Assembly: GCF_000244895.1 (NCBI RefSeq)
Contig: NZ_CM001441.1
Span: forward strand, 4,492,198-4,556,197
From: Desulfosporosinus youngiae DSM 17734
GTDB lineage: Bacteria > Bacillota > Desulfitobacteriia > Desulfitobacteriales > Desulfitobacteriaceae
Direction: 5' to 3'
Length of the DNA: 64,000 nt
Positions 25,088 through 34,638 of this stretch are shown piece after piece (within the stretch, counting starts at the first letter, position 1; each line of letters begins with the position of its first letter). The translations under genes were made by a program, and so were the position numbers. Below the pieces are notes generated by a model. That model had not been told where the DNA came from. It made no database searches and saw only the letters and a list, made by a program, of their open reading frames with translations.

Positions 25088-27316
25088 ATGAAAGAAACCT
25101 CAGGAATAATCTATGACGATGTAACCAAATGTGTCGATGAAGTTATTCGCTACATAGGGAAGGATATCACCTATGCTATGACCCTTGCCCTAGGCAAACC
25201 AGTTCATTTTATCAATGAGCTTTACAGTCGGGCCAAAAAGGATCCCGAGCTGAATCTTAAGATCATTACCGCTCTTTCTCTGGAAATACCTAAAGGCAAA
25301 TCTGAACTCGAACGACGCTTAATGGAACCTATTATGGATCGGGTTTTTGCCGGTGTCCCTGAATTTGACTATGTGATTGATTTCAGAGCAGGTACCCTTC
25401 CTAAAAATGTCGAAGTCTTTGAATTCTACTCTAAAGCAGGTTCTACTATCAATAATCCTGTAGCCCAGCAGCACCATTTGTCTTCTCACTACACACATGT
25501 GGTTCGAGATGCTATAGCTCTCGGAACAAACGTCTTTGGCGAGCTTATAAGTTACCAGGAAATTAACGGTAAAACCATGTATTCAATGGCCTGTAATCCA
25601 GATATCTGTCTCGAAACTATACGATTATTTAAAGAGAAACAGGCCAAAGGTGAAAAAGTCCTTGTTATAGGGGAAGCAAACAAAAAGCTGCCCTTTATGT
25701 ATGGAGATGCTGTCGTAGAAGCAGAAACCTATGATATGATTCTTCAGGGCCCGCAATTTGACTACGAACTTTTCTGTCCTCCTAAAGATTCTGTTTCCCT
25801 AACTGATCATATGATTGGCATCAATGTCAGCCCCTTGATCAAAGACGGCGGCACAATCCAGGTCGGGATTGGCGCCCTGGGGGATGCAATCGTTTCGGGG
25901 CTTATTTTGCGTAATGAACATAATGCTGTATATCAGGAAATCTTGGAGAAGGCTGGTATTAAAAAGCGATATGACAAACTAATCTCCTGCTGGGGGGATA
26001 CCGGTACCTTTGAAGAAGGGCTTTACGGCTCATCCGAGATGTTTGTCGATGCCTTTATGCAGATGTACAAAAGCAAGATCCTCAAACGAAAAGTCTTTGA
26101 CAGCATCCCCCTTATGCAATTGATCAATGCCGGAAAGCTCGACGCCGATAACATTCCTCCGGACATCATAGATCAACTGATCGGGATGAAAGCAGTGCAT
26201 AGAAAACTGAAGGCTAAGGACTTCGCTTTCCTCACGGAATTCGGAATCCTGAAAAAAGGCCTTTTCTATGAAAACTATACCATTTTTGATGGAGAGAAAC
26301 GTTATTCAGCCGATATGAATGATGAGAAAAACAGACTAGAAATCAGAAAACTGCTCGGAAAAGAACTCCTTAAGGGAACCGTAATCTTGGGAGCATTCTT
26401 CCTAGGTCCGAAAGCCTTCTATCAGGCCCTCAACAACATGAGTGAAGAAGAACGGCAAGTTTTCGCTATGTCCGGTGTGGAAAAGGTCAATCAGCTTTAT
26501 GGCGACGAGGAATTACGAACCTTACAACGAAAGGATGCCCGCTTCATTAATACCGGCATGGTTGCCAGCGTTTTTGGAGCCATTGCATCAGATCAACTTG
26601 AGAATGGTCAAGTTGTCAGCGGAATTGGCGGACAATATAACTTTGTGGCAATGGGCCATGTCCTGCCCGACGCTAGAATTATTATCATGATCAAAAGCAC
26701 AAGAGGATCGGGCAGGAGCCTTAAGTCCAACATAGTCTTTAACTACGGCCATTGTTCTATCCCTAAACATATGAGAGATATAGTAGTAACTGAGTATGGA
26801 ATTGCTGACATTCGAAGCAAACCAGAAAAAGAAGTTATTGCTGAAATGATAAACATCTCCGATTCCAGGTTTCAAAAGCAGTTAGTTGAGCAGGCAAAGA
26901 AAGCCGGAAAGCTTCCTCTGGATTATGAAATCCCGGAAGAGTATCGAAATAATTTACCGCAAAAAATCTCTGCCCTTCTTAAGCCCTATCAATCTCAAGG
27001 GCTCTTTCCTCAATTTCCCTTCGGTACGGAATTGCCAGAGGTTGACCTGACCCTAGTTAAAGCCTTGAAGGGCTTAAAAGGACTTGCTAAGGGAAATCGA
27101 CTTAAACTGGTCAAAGGAATGGCGCTGGAATTATTCAGACCAATTCCTGGAACAGCGGCCCAACACTACTTGGAAAGGATGAATCTTCTCCACCCTTCTT
27201 CTATCAATGAGAGAATCATGAGAAAGATTGTCGTCTTTGCCCTTAGAAACGCCAATGTCTTTCAATCGTCTGCTTCTCTTCCTCTGCAAGCATCATCCCG
27301 CGTAGTATCCAAGTAG
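25088..27316 (+). CDS. long acetyl-CoA hydrolase/transferase family protein, copy 2
   Basis: A 742-aa paralogue of the protein at 12621, aligned end to end and with the same key segments: NVSPLIKDGGTIQVGIGALG, GSSEMFVDAFMQMYKSKILK, SGIGGQYNFVAMGHVLP and VTEYGIADIRSKPE. It should likewise act on acyl-CoA or transfer CoA. The start is ATG 25088, about 11 nt after GGCAGG; an in-frame GTG at 25076 is inside the binding site. This copy has the perfect long operator and an additional FNR-type box, so its control is probably richer than that of copy 1. Confidence 0.85.
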   Translation: MKETSGIIYDDVTKCVDEVIRYIGKDITYAMTLALGKPVHFINELYSRAKKDPELNLKIITALSLEIPKGKSELERRLMEPIMDRVFAGVPEFDYVIDFRAGTLPKNVEVFEFYSKAGSTINNPVAQQHHLSSHYTHVVRDAIALGTNVFGELISYQEINGKTMYSMACNPDICLETIRLFKEKQAKGEKVLVIGEANKKLPFMYGDAVVEAETYDMILQGPQFDYELFCPPKDSVSLTDHMIGINVSPLIKDGGTIQVGIGALGDAIVSGLILRNEHNAVYQEILEKAGIKKRYDKLISCWGDTGTFEEGLYGSSEMFVDAFMQMYKSKILKRKVFDSIPLMQLINAGKLDADNIPPDIIDQLIGMKAVHRKLKAKDFAFLTEFGILKKGLFYENYTIFDGEKRYSADMNDEKNRLEIRKLLGKELLKGTVILGAFFLGPKAFYQALNNMSEEERQVFAMSGVEKVNQLYGDEELRTLQRKDARFINTGMVASVFGAIASDQLENGQVVSGIGGQYNFVAMGHVLPDARIIIMIKSTRGSGRSLKSNIVFNYGHCSIPKHMRDIVVTEYGIADIRSKPEKEVIAEMINISDSRFQKQLVEQAKKAGKLPLDYEIPEEYRNNLPQKISALLKPYQSQGLFPQFPFGTELPEVDLTLVKALKGLKGLAKGNRLKLVKGMALELFRPIPGTAAQHYLERMNLLHPSSINERIMRKIVVFALRNANVFQSSASLPLQASSRVVSK

Positions 27317-27475
27317 GGTTAACCTTCTTGCAGTATATAATGCAAGTTTATACTTTCTGCCCTAAAAAACCAAAAACACTCAAAAAACCTGTAGACCTCA
27401 AAGTCAGGCAGCTTCTCCCATTTTCACCTGGGATTCAACCATAAATTAAGCTAAAAGCCCACACGATGCGGATTT
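27317..27475 (+). repeat. dispersed repeat, copy C, left part
   Basis: Similar to 48424-48600: GGTTAACCTTCTTGCAGTAT, ATACTTTCTGCCCTAAAAAA, CAGGCAGCTTCTCCCA and TAAAAGCCCACA recur in the same order, though more diverged than copies A and B are from each other. Similarity stops near 27473, where insertion-sequence DNA begins. Confidence 0.65.
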
Positions 27476-29330
27476 CCGAAAAAATTTCTAGACTACATCT
27501 GGCAGTCCGATCTTTTTAATGTCATAGGTATTAAGTAATCGTCGTTGGTCTTTACCAATCGTCGTCAAGGAATATCTTTTTTCTCCAGTGGGAAGAAGAA
27601 TTTCTATCAAGCCAATCTTATTTAATTCGCTTAAGATCTTACGTGCCGATTTCTTCACATTCTTCCGATGGGCAATGGTTTCAAGCGCAATAATTGTAAA
27701 ATAAGCTAATACACAGACATAGATATGTCCTTTGACCCTCGCTTCTTTCCTATGATACATCGGTCGAATATCTAAGTCATTCTTAATGATGCGAAAAGCC
27801 GTCTCAACCTTATTTAGGTTTTTGTATATTTTGACAAGCTTCTCGCCCTCGTAACCCTGTTCATTCGTTTGAATGACAAACGTACCGTCCAGACGTTGAT
27901 CCGATTCTACTTTATCCGATTTTAGACTGTACTCCAAAACAAATCCTAAGGGGCTGTTAGTGTCTTCTTTGCCTTGAACATCAAAATATTTGCCTGTTTT
28001 GTTTTGCTTTAAGATCGCGCCGACCTTTTTCATCGCTTCATCGCGTGTCTTAATACGGCTTTTTTTATCCTCAATTAAGGTCTTGTTTAAGGTATTGAGC
28101 CCTTCTTTAATAGCCTCTATACAATGATTTCGGTACTCTGTATCATCAGTTCTCTTCTGAGTATTTAGACATAACAGGAACCTTTGACCATCAATGGGAG
28201 GCAAAAACCGAACAAAGAGATTGTCCTGAATCTCCTGCATCTGAGTTTCATCGATAGCAATATCTATGAGGTATTTCTTGCTCCAGGCCCTCGGAATCGC
28301 CATAACGTATTTCTGTTCCAGGCCGATAATCGCTTTAATATTTTTGTCGCTTAACATTCCTCTATCCCCGACAAAAATGAATTCTTTGATCTGGTAGGTA
28401 TTCTTTAGTTCCTCCACAATTCTTGGCACAGTCGTTTTATCGGAAGTATTACCCGAGTAGATGTTACATTTAATTGGAAACCCGTCCGGGGTAGTAACTA
28501 GGCCGATAACAAGTTGTTCCCGATCACCTCTGTGGTCACGAGAATACCCGTAGTCTGAGATGATACATTGATGACCTTCAAAATAAGAACTGGTAATATC
28601 GTAGTAAAGCTCCTGCATGTTCTGGTGGAAAACTAATTTGGCAAAATCATAAAGACACTGCTCTACGACAGGATAATTATCGTTTAAAACCTCAAGAGAA
28701 CGGTAAATCGTTTGTAGATCAGGGACCTTCTCACCATCGAGAAGAAAATGGCGAACGGGAGTAGCATCGAGCCACTCCGTCAAAGCCAATTTACTATCGG
28801 GTTGAATAATACGCTGAAAAATCATGGTCATCAGGCAGGTTAATGCCGTGTCAATCGTAATATGTTTATCCTTTGAAACAAAGTGTTTCTTAAAAAGAGG
28901 GAACATCTTAAGTCTTTCAAAGATAGAGTGAATCAAGAAAAAGGAACCATAGGGTACTGCACTCAAAAAATCCACTTTATTAATGTTGGTAAACGAATCA
29001 AAATCCTTAGAGAATACAATTTTAAGTTTTTCAGCAATCTCTAGGTCTACACTACCAAAGTATAAAATTCGTTTATGTTTTACCTTGCCGCCTTCGCGGT
29101 AAGCCTCAACTAATTCGGCAAAATAATAAGTTTTCCCGCCCTTGGTACGTGGCGTAACTTTTACAAACAAGGTGATCCCTCCTCATAGGTCTACACTACA
29201 ATTATAAGGGGTCATCCTTAAAAATCAATCTATTCCGACCACTTTCAAGGATAAATATTGTAAAAGTCTATACTACAACGCGTGTTGGATATGGCTTGAT
29301 TACTGGGTTTGTGGAATTTTGGGGGTACTT
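27476..29330 (-). mobile_element. IS1634-type insertion sequence
   Basis: A single transposase gene with AT-rich flanks, lying between two parts of a dispersed repeat. Its exact ends are not certain: I could not identify terminal inverted repeats or a target duplication by eye. The coordinates are bounded by loss of repeat similarity on the left and by repeat sequence on the right. Confidence 0.5.
27488..29170 (-). CDS. IS1634 family DDE transposase
   Basis: A 560-aa transposase, apparently intact. DDE positions are visible as YYDITSSYFEGHQ (first Asp), FIFVGDRGMLSDKNI (second Asp), and NKVETAFRIIKNDLDIRPMY (Glu, the IS4-superfamily Y-x-E-x-FR-x-K region), followed by HRKEARVKGHIYVC. The N-terminus FVKVTPRTKGGKTYYFAELV is typical of IS1634 proteins. 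It has GGAGG upstream and no frameshift, so the element could still be active. Confidence 0.9.
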   Translation of the reverse strand: MFVKVTPRTKGGKTYYFAELVEAYREGGKVKHKRILYFGSVDLEIAEKLKIVFSKDFDSFTNINKVDFLSAVPYGSFFLIHSIFERLKMFPLFKKHFVSKDKHITIDTALTCLMTMIFQRIIQPDSKLALTEWLDATPVRHFLLDGEKVPDLQTIYRSLEVLNDNYPVVEQCLYDFAKLVFHQNMQELYYDITSSYFEGHQCIISDYGYSRDHRGDREQLVIGLVTTPDGFPIKCNIYSGNTSDKTTVPRIVEELKNTYQIKEFIFVGDRGMLSDKNIKAIIGLEQKYVMAIPRAWSKKYLIDIAIDETQMQEIQDNLFVRFLPPIDGQRFLLCLNTQKRTDDTEYRNHCIEAIKEGLNTLNKTLIEDKKSRIKTRDEAMKKVGAILKQNKTGKYFDVQGKEDTNSPLGFVLEYSLKSDKVESDQRLDGTFVIQTNEQGYEGEKLVKIYKNLNKVETAFRIIKNDLDIRPMYHRKEARVKGHIYVCVLAYFTIIALETIAHRKNVKKSARKILSELNKIGLIEILLPTGEKRYSLTTIGKDQRRLLNTYDIKKIGLPDVV

Positions 29331-29343
29331 ATGGTTGAAGTCC

Positions 29344-29392
29344 AGTTTCACTAGTGGTGCCGCACAGCGGCATGGGAGTCTGATAGTACAAG
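29344..29392 (+). repeat. dispersed repeat, copy C, right part
   Basis: The 35 bp from about 29356, starting TGGTGCCGCACAGCGGCATG and continuing to GATAGTA, are identical to copy B at 48749-48782. With the left part at 27317-27475 this shows one repeat copy split by the insertion sequence, with its middle section lost. Confidence 0.7.
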
Positions 29393-29394
29393 AA

Positions 29395-29445
29395 AAACAC
29401 GCCTATGAGTAGAGCAAAGAGCTACTCATAGGCGTGTTTCCTTTT
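29395..29445 (-). terminator. terminator of the nucleoside transporter operon
   Basis: A perfect 18-bp stem, 29395-29412 with 29422-29439, starting AAACACGCC, followed on the minus strand by a T run. Confidence 0.75.
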
Positions 29446-29493
29446 AAAGGGTTCAAGGGGCCTTCGCGGAACGACAAGTTCCGCCGAGTACCG

Positions 29494-30474
29494 TCATCGC
29501 TCTTCCCGGAAATATGGATTGCCCAAACTACCCGGCGGTTGGCTTTCCAAATTGTTGCGCCTGCTGGTAATAACCAAAACCAAAATGGTTACGACATAGG
29601 GCAGCATTTTGACAAGCTCCTGAGTGGCACGGGTAAGTCCCGGCAAATAGATGTAAAGGATAAATAAACTGCCGAACAGGAACGACCCCCAAATGGCATT
29701 GACCGGCCGCCACAAGGCTAGGATTACCAAGGCAATGGCCAGCCAGCCCCTGTCTCCGAAGCCATTGTTGGTCCATGTCCCGCCAAGGTATTCCATAACA
29801 AAATACAATCCACCCAAACCGGAAATAACGGAGCCGAACACTGTGGCCAAGTATTTATACAGCCGCACATTAATACCCGCGGCATCGGCTGTGGCCGGAC
29901 TTTCCCCTATTGAACGCAGGTTAAGTCCCTTTCTTGTCCTACTCAAGAAAAAGGTTAGATAGATCGCCAAAGCAATCGCCAGATAGGTTAAAAAGCCATA
30001 GGAAAAGAACAACCTCCCGATGACAGGCAGCTCGGAGAGGCCCGGGATGGTGGCGCGATAAGCGGCTGCAGTCGTTGCCACGGAAATCTGGCCGACACCG
30101 CCGGCCAGCTTGGAGATGGAGCCTCCGAAAAAGTTTCCGAAGCCCACACCAAAGGTCGTTAAAGCCAAACCGACTACGTTCTGATTCGCACGCAGAGAAA
30201 TCGTGAGAAAACCATAGATCCCTCCCCCAATAGCGGCGGCGAACATTGCCGTCAGCATGGAGACGATCAACCCAATGAATCCGCTGGGATCAACCGCTGC
30301 TTTTTCATAGAAAAAGGCACCCATCAGGCCGGCGATACCACTCATATACATGATACCCGGAACACCAAGATTAAGATTGCCGGATTTTTCGGTTATGATT
30401 TCACCGGTCGCGCCAAGGAGAATGCTGGTACTCTGCCCGATAGCTTTTTGAATAAATATCAGGATTATTTCCAC
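29494..30474 (-). CDS. BMP-type ABC transporter permease 2 (nucleoside)
   Basis: A 326-aa permease of the branched-chain/ribose type with about 9-10 helices. Landmarks are GATGEIITEKSGNLNLGVPG near the N-terminus (typical of YufQ/NupQ-like proteins) and LRSIGESPATADAAGINVRL. It pairs with the permease gene immediately upstream (1 bp apart) to form the membrane channel. Last gene of the four-gene operon, before a strong terminator. Confidence 0.9.
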   Translation of the reverse strand: MEIILIFIQKAIGQSTSILLGATGEIITEKSGNLNLGVPGIMYMSGIAGLMGAFFYEKAAVDPSGFIGLIVSMLTAMFAAAIGGGIYGFLTISLRANQNVVGLALTTFGVGFGNFFGGSISKLAGGVGQISVATTAAAYRATIPGLSELPVIGRLFFSYGFLTYLAIALAIYLTFFLSRTRKGLNLRSIGESPATADAAGINVRLYKYLATVFGSVISGLGGLYFVMEYLGGTWTNNGFGDRGWLAIALVILALWRPVNAIWGSFLFGSLFILYIYLPGLTRATQELVKMLPYVVTILVLVITSRRNNLESQPPGSLGNPYFREER

Positions 30475-31593
30475 CTACAGCACCTCCCTTTTCTTTCTAC
30501 CGAAGACAACTTTATATTCGATGAAGAATTCACAGCCTATTAGGAAAAACAAAAGGATTCCCGTAATAACATCCGAGGCATTTTCATTCAAGCCATACTG
30601 GGTAGCAATTTGAATAGCTCCCTGCTGCATGAATACTAAAAATGAAGATACTGCGGCCATGGCCAGTGGATTAAACTTGGACATCCAAGCCACAATGATC
30701 GCCGTAAAACCCCTTCCGCCACCGGTACTCAGGGAAATGGTATGACTTGAACCGCTGACAATGATGGCACCGGCAATACCGCAAACCGCTCCTGAAATAA
30801 GCATTGTCCGGATTATAACTTTTTTTACATCGATACCGGCATATTTCGCGGTATTATGGCTTTCACCGACCACCGCAATTTCATAACCCTGTTTGCTGTA
30901 TTTCATATAGATATAAACCATAACTGTAATAATGAAAACAACGGCAAGGTTCATTCCATAGTTCAAGCCAAATACAGAGGGGAACCACCCCTTTTGGGTG
31001 CCCTGGTTAATAATCCCGACAGTATTGGAGCCCGCGGGACTTTCCCAAAACACGATGCAAAAGTTAACGATCTGCATCGCCACATAGTTAAGCATCAGGG
31101 TAAATAAGGTTTCATTGGTATTGAAATAAGCCTTGAATATTCCCGGCAGCAAGCCCCAAATCGCGCCCGCAATTGCACTGGCTATGACGATTAGGATCAG
31201 CAGCAACCAATTGGGAATATTGCTGCCGGCATAGATCATTAAGGCGGCTGTGGCAGCCGCGCCCATCAATATTTGACCTTCTGCCCCAATATTCCAAAAT
31301 TTCATCCTAAAGGCCGGAATCAGACCAACCGCTATAATAAGCAGCGTCAGCATTTCGCGGATTGTCACCCATAAACGGCGGTTGGTACCGACTGCCCCGT
31401 TGATAATCCCGAGATATACTTCAAATGGATTCTGCTTGGTAATCACAACAATTACAAGAGCACAGACAACCAGGGAAAGCAATATGGCTATAACGCGCAC
31501 AAGCCATGCCTTTGATAAGGAAATGCTGCCGCGCTTAGTGATGCGCATGATTGGTTCCTTGTTGGCACTCGTATTAATGCTCTTCATGTGCAT
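30475..31593 (-). CDS. BMP-type ABC transporter permease 1 (nucleoside)
   Basis: A 372-aa membrane protein with about 10 helices. FWNIGAEGQILMGAAATAAL and YEIAVVGESHNTAKYAGIDV are characteristic of the YufP/NupP-type permease. The ATG at 31593 follows GGATAGAT; the next ATG (31587) is a near alternative. It overlaps the ATPase gene end by 20 bp, implying translational coupling. Confidence 0.9.
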   Translation of the reverse strand: MHMKSINTSANKEPIMRITKRGSISLSKAWLVRVIAILLSLVVCALVIVVITKQNPFEVYLGIINGAVGTNRRLWVTIREMLTLLIIAVGLIPAFRMKFWNIGAEGQILMGAAATAALMIYAGSNIPNWLLLILIVIASAIAGAIWGLLPGIFKAYFNTNETLFTLMLNYVAMQIVNFCIVFWESPAGSNTVGIINQGTQKGWFPSVFGLNYGMNLAVVFIITVMVYIYMKYSKQGYEIAVVGESHNTAKYAGIDVKKVIIRTMLISGAVCGIAGAIIVSGSSHTISLSTGGGRGFTAIIVAWMSKFNPLAMAAVSSFLVFMQQGAIQIATQYGLNENASDVITGILLFFLIGCEFFIEYKVVFGRKKREVL

Positions 31594-33115
31594 ATCTATC
31601 CTTTCCTGTGCTCATCATCAGTCCAATTTCTTCCTTGGTCGACTGCCGGGCATCCACAATGCCCGCTACACTACCGCCGGCCAGTACTAGAATCCGATCA
31701 CAAAGCTCAAGGAGTACATCCAGATCTTCGCCCACATAGATCACCGCAACCCCTTTGCTTTTCTGCTCGTTCAACAAATTATAGATTGTGTAGGAGGAAT
31801 TGATATCGAGTCCCCTTACAGGGTAGGCCACCATAAGGACGCTGGGATTCGAGGCAATCTCACGACCAAGCAGAACCTTTTGTAAATTTCCGCCGGAGAG
31901 TCTGCGTACAGGAGTTTCGACACTCGGACAGGCAACCTGCAGTTGATCCACGATAGAAAGGGCCAGATTCCTCGGCTTTTTGCGATCGGCAAAAAAACCC
32001 CTGCCCTCTTTGTAACATCTGAGCATCATATTATCCGTCAGATCCATTGAACCTACCAGTCCCATGCCCAACCTATCCTCGGGCACAAAAGCCAGGCTGA
32101 TGTTCAGTTTATAGATATCCGCCGCCTTCATTTGAGAGATCTTTATGGTATCTCCTTCGGGTGAATAGTATAATATCTCTCCCGATTCAATTTCCTGCAG
32201 CCCCGCAATGGATTCAAGTATCTCCTTTTGTCCGTTTCCGGCAATACCGGCTATACCAAGGATTTCATTGCTAAAAGCCAAAAAAGACACATCCTTTAGT
32301 ACTGTGGTGCCTTCCTTGTTACTACAGGTGATTCCCCGTACCTCAATACGTTTCTGCTGCCCCACCGGATCAGTGCGGGCTATATCCAAAGTGACCTTTG
32401 CCCCAACCATCATTTCGGTCAGAGAAGCGGCTGTGGCCTCTTTGGTATCAACTGTCCCGATATATTTTCCCCTGCGCAGTACGGAAACACGATCGGACAA
32501 TTCAAGAACCTCATTAAGCTTATGGGTAATAATGATGATGGATTTGCCGTCATTCTTCATATTTTTTAATACGCCAAAAAGCTTTTTGGTCTCCTGCGGA
32601 GTAAGGACTGCCGTGGGCTCATCAAGGATTAAAATTTCCGCGCCGCGGTATAAGACCTTGATGATTTCTACGGTTTGCTTTTGAGAAACGGACATATCAT
32701 ATATCTTCTGGGCAGGATTAAACTCAAAGCCATACTGCCCGGTGAGCCTCTCAATTTCCTTTGTTATGGTTTTCATTTTCAGGTTTTCTTCCCCGGGCAG
32801 TCCAAGGGTAATATTCTCCGCTGCTGTTAAAACATTGACCAACTTAAAATGCTGATGGATCATGCCAATGCCAAGGGCAAAAGAATCCCTTGGCGAACGG
32901 ATGGTCACTTCCTTACCGCCCACAAAAATATGCCCTTCATCAGGAAAGTAAATACCGGAGAGTATGTTCATCAGTGTCGTTTTTCCGCTGCCGTTCTCCC
33001 CTAAGATCGCCAGGATTTCACCTTTTCTCACGGATAAGCAGACTTTGTCGTTAGCTACAACCTCACCGAAACGTTTGGTAATATCCTTTAATTCAATTGC
33101 GATTTCATGTTCCAT
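31574..33115 (-). CDS. nucleoside/BMP ABC transporter, double ATPase
   Basis: A 513-aa protein with two ATPase domains, as in YufO and RbsA. Domain 1 has Walker A GENGSGKTT, and LDEPTAVLTPQE. Domain 2 has a degenerate Walker A GIAGNGQKE and a signature RRLSGGNLQKVLLGREIA. It powers import of purine nucleosides by family. GGGGGAGG precedes the ATG. Confidence 0.92.
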   Translation of the reverse strand: MEHEIAIELKDITKRFGEVVANDKVCLSVRKGEILAILGENGSGKTTLMNILSGIYFPDEGHIFVGGKEVTIRSPRDSFALGIGMIHQHFKLVNVLTAAENITLGLPGEENLKMKTITKEIERLTGQYGFEFNPAQKIYDMSVSQKQTVEIIKVLYRGAEILILDEPTAVLTPQETKKLFGVLKNMKNDGKSIIIITHKLNEVLELSDRVSVLRRGKYIGTVDTKEATAASLTEMMVGAKVTLDIARTDPVGQQKRIEVRGITCSNKEGTTVLKDVSFLAFSNEILGIAGIAGNGQKEILESIAGLQEIESGEILYYSPEGDTIKISQMKAADIYKLNISLAFVPEDRLGMGLVGSMDLTDNMMLRCYKEGRGFFADRKKPRNLALSIVDQLQVACPSVETPVRRLSGGNLQKVLLGREIASNPSVLMVAYPVRGLDINSSYTIYNLLNEQKSKGVAVIYVGEDLDVLLELCDRILVLAGGSVAGIVDARQSTKEEIGLMMSTGKDRYAHEEH

Positions 33116-33270
33116 GAGAAGCCTCCCCCGTAAAAGTCATATATCACTGTCCATTAATTATCCGAATAAACAAATCTGCGGAACTGCGAACAAGGGCAGC
33201 TCCGCATAAATTAAAATTTATACAATCTAGGCTTTTACAGACACTGGGAGGATTTTATTTAGTTAATTTA

Positions 33271-34485
33271 CTAATTTGTTAATTCTTTAATTCCGTCAAT
33301 TTTCAGGTCAAAGGCCGGTGAGGATATAAGTTCTGATTCATGAAAATAGCCATCTTTAACATAAGGCGCATATTTAGCGAAGTTCGTATCGGAACTGATA
33401 AGGTCTTCAAGGGATTTTCCGCCAATGGTAAAGGTTTTAGTATCAAAAACATGAAGAGTGCCGGCCTTGAGAGAGTCTTCGACTTCCTTCACCTTATCAG
33501 CTGTCCCTTTGGCAATGACCTTTTCGTTGAGGGAAGTAATGGCAACTGCTCCATCTTTAAAACCTTGGCACCAATCGCTCGGCATAGTCGTACCATCTAT
33601 GACACTTTTAACCGCATATGTATAATAAGAGCCCCAATTCATGGCTGCTGATGTCAATGCGGTGTTAGGTGCAACAGATATCATGTCAACATTGTATCCG
33701 ACGACGGGAACTTTTGCGGCTTCAGCAGCCGTAGGAGCACCGGTAGTATCCGCATGCTGGCTGATTAAAACTGCGCCCTTCGCAATCAGCTGTGTGGCGA
33801 CTTCCTTCTCGCCTGCCATATCCGACCAGCTGTTGGTATATTGAACATCCATCGTAACCGTGGGGCAAACGCTTCTGGCGCCAAGGAAGAAAGACGTATA
33901 ACCGGAAACAACCTCAGCAAAAGGGAATGCTCCGACATAACCTATTTTCGCTTTGTCCTTGGTAATCTTTCCGCCTTCAATCATTTCGTTAAGTTTTAAT
34001 CCCGCTGCTACACCGGCTACATAACGTGATTCATAGACGGCATTAAAATAGTTATGCATATTAGGTAAACCGGAAGATTTTGCCTTGAATCCCGAAGCAT
34101 GTGCGAATTGGATATTGGGGTATTCTTTGGCAGCCTGAATCATATAGTCTTCCATGCCGAAGCTGTTGGCAAAAATAATATTGCAGCCCTGCTCCGCCAA
34201 ATCAACCGCTGCGTCATAGGAGGACTCATCTTCTTTGATATTTGTTTTTTCGATCACCTGATCTTTGGACAGGCCAAGGGTCTTGATCATTTCTTTAATT
34301 CCGTGCATATGGGCTTCTGAGTAACCTTCATTTTCGTCCCCGATATAAATTATACCAACCTTAACCGAGGGTTTTGTTGTTTGCTCATCCTTAGATTTGT
34401 CCGCCGCAACATCCTTTTGCCCGCAACCAGGCAACATCAAGAGAACCACCAGCAATACTAGCACTAAACTCCAAATCTTTTTCAT
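33271..34485 (-). CDS. BMP family nucleoside-binding lipoprotein
   Basis: A 404-aa substrate-binding protein. Lipoprotein signal: hydrophobic VLVLLVVLLMLPGCGQ, with lipobox LPGC and Cys21 as likely lipidation site. The mature part has the BMP/PnrA family pattern: VGIIYIGDENEGYSEAHMHG, GCNIIFANSFGMEDY and KIGYVGAFPFAEVVSGYTSF. The family binds purine nucleosides or related ligands. It is the first gene of the operon (binding protein, double ATPase, two permeases). Confidence 0.93.
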   Translation of the reverse strand: MKKIWSLVLVLLVVLLMLPGCGQKDVAADKSKDEQTTKPSVKVGIIYIGDENEGYSEAHMHGIKEMIKTLGLSKDQVIEKTNIKEDESSYDAAVDLAEQGCNIIFANSFGMEDYMIQAAKEYPNIQFAHASGFKAKSSGLPNMHNYFNAVYESRYVAGVAAGLKLNEMIEGGKITKDKAKIGYVGAFPFAEVVSGYTSFFLGARSVCPTVTMDVQYTNSWSDMAGEKEVATQLIAKGAVLISQHADTTGAPTAAEAAKVPVVGYNVDMISVAPNTALTSAAMNWGSYYTYAVKSVIDGTTMPSDWCQGFKDGAVAITSLNEKVIAKGTADKVKEVEDSLKAGTLHVFDTKTFTIGGKSLEDLISSDTNFAKYAPYVKDGYFHESELISSPAFDLKIDGIKELTN

Positions 34486-34537
34486 CTAACGCCCCCCTAA
34501 TTCTTTTATCCCCCAACCTATGTCTGCTTATGTCCCT

Positions 34538-34566
34538 ATTGTATAACATATGTATTTTTTAGTAAA
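34538..34566 (-). promoter_or_regulatory. promoter of the nucleoside transporter operon
   Basis: On the minus strand TTTACT (34561-34566) and TACAAT (34538-34543) are spaced 17 bp, about 50 bp before the lipoprotein ATG. No purine riboswitch is visible in this short leader. Confidence 0.45.
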
Positions 34567-34580
34567 TAACCTAGTTTCGA

Positions 34581-34618
34581 CTGTTGGAGGGGCAATTTAT
34601 AAATTGCCCCTCCAACAG
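34581..34618. terminator. long palindrome between two operons
   Basis: A near-perfect hairpin: 34581-34598 pairs with 34601-34618, starting CTGTTGGAGGGGC. T run only on the plus strand side. It follows the LUD gene end and precedes the transporter promoter, so it may end the minus-strand transcript without a good T tract. Confidence 0.55.
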
Positions 34619-34638
34619 TTTTAGCCCATATCTTTCTT

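Noticed and set aside
34486-34538. Purine riboswitch expected before a nucleoside transporter.
   Set aside because: The leader is only about 50 bp and lacks the conserved purine aptamer sequences.
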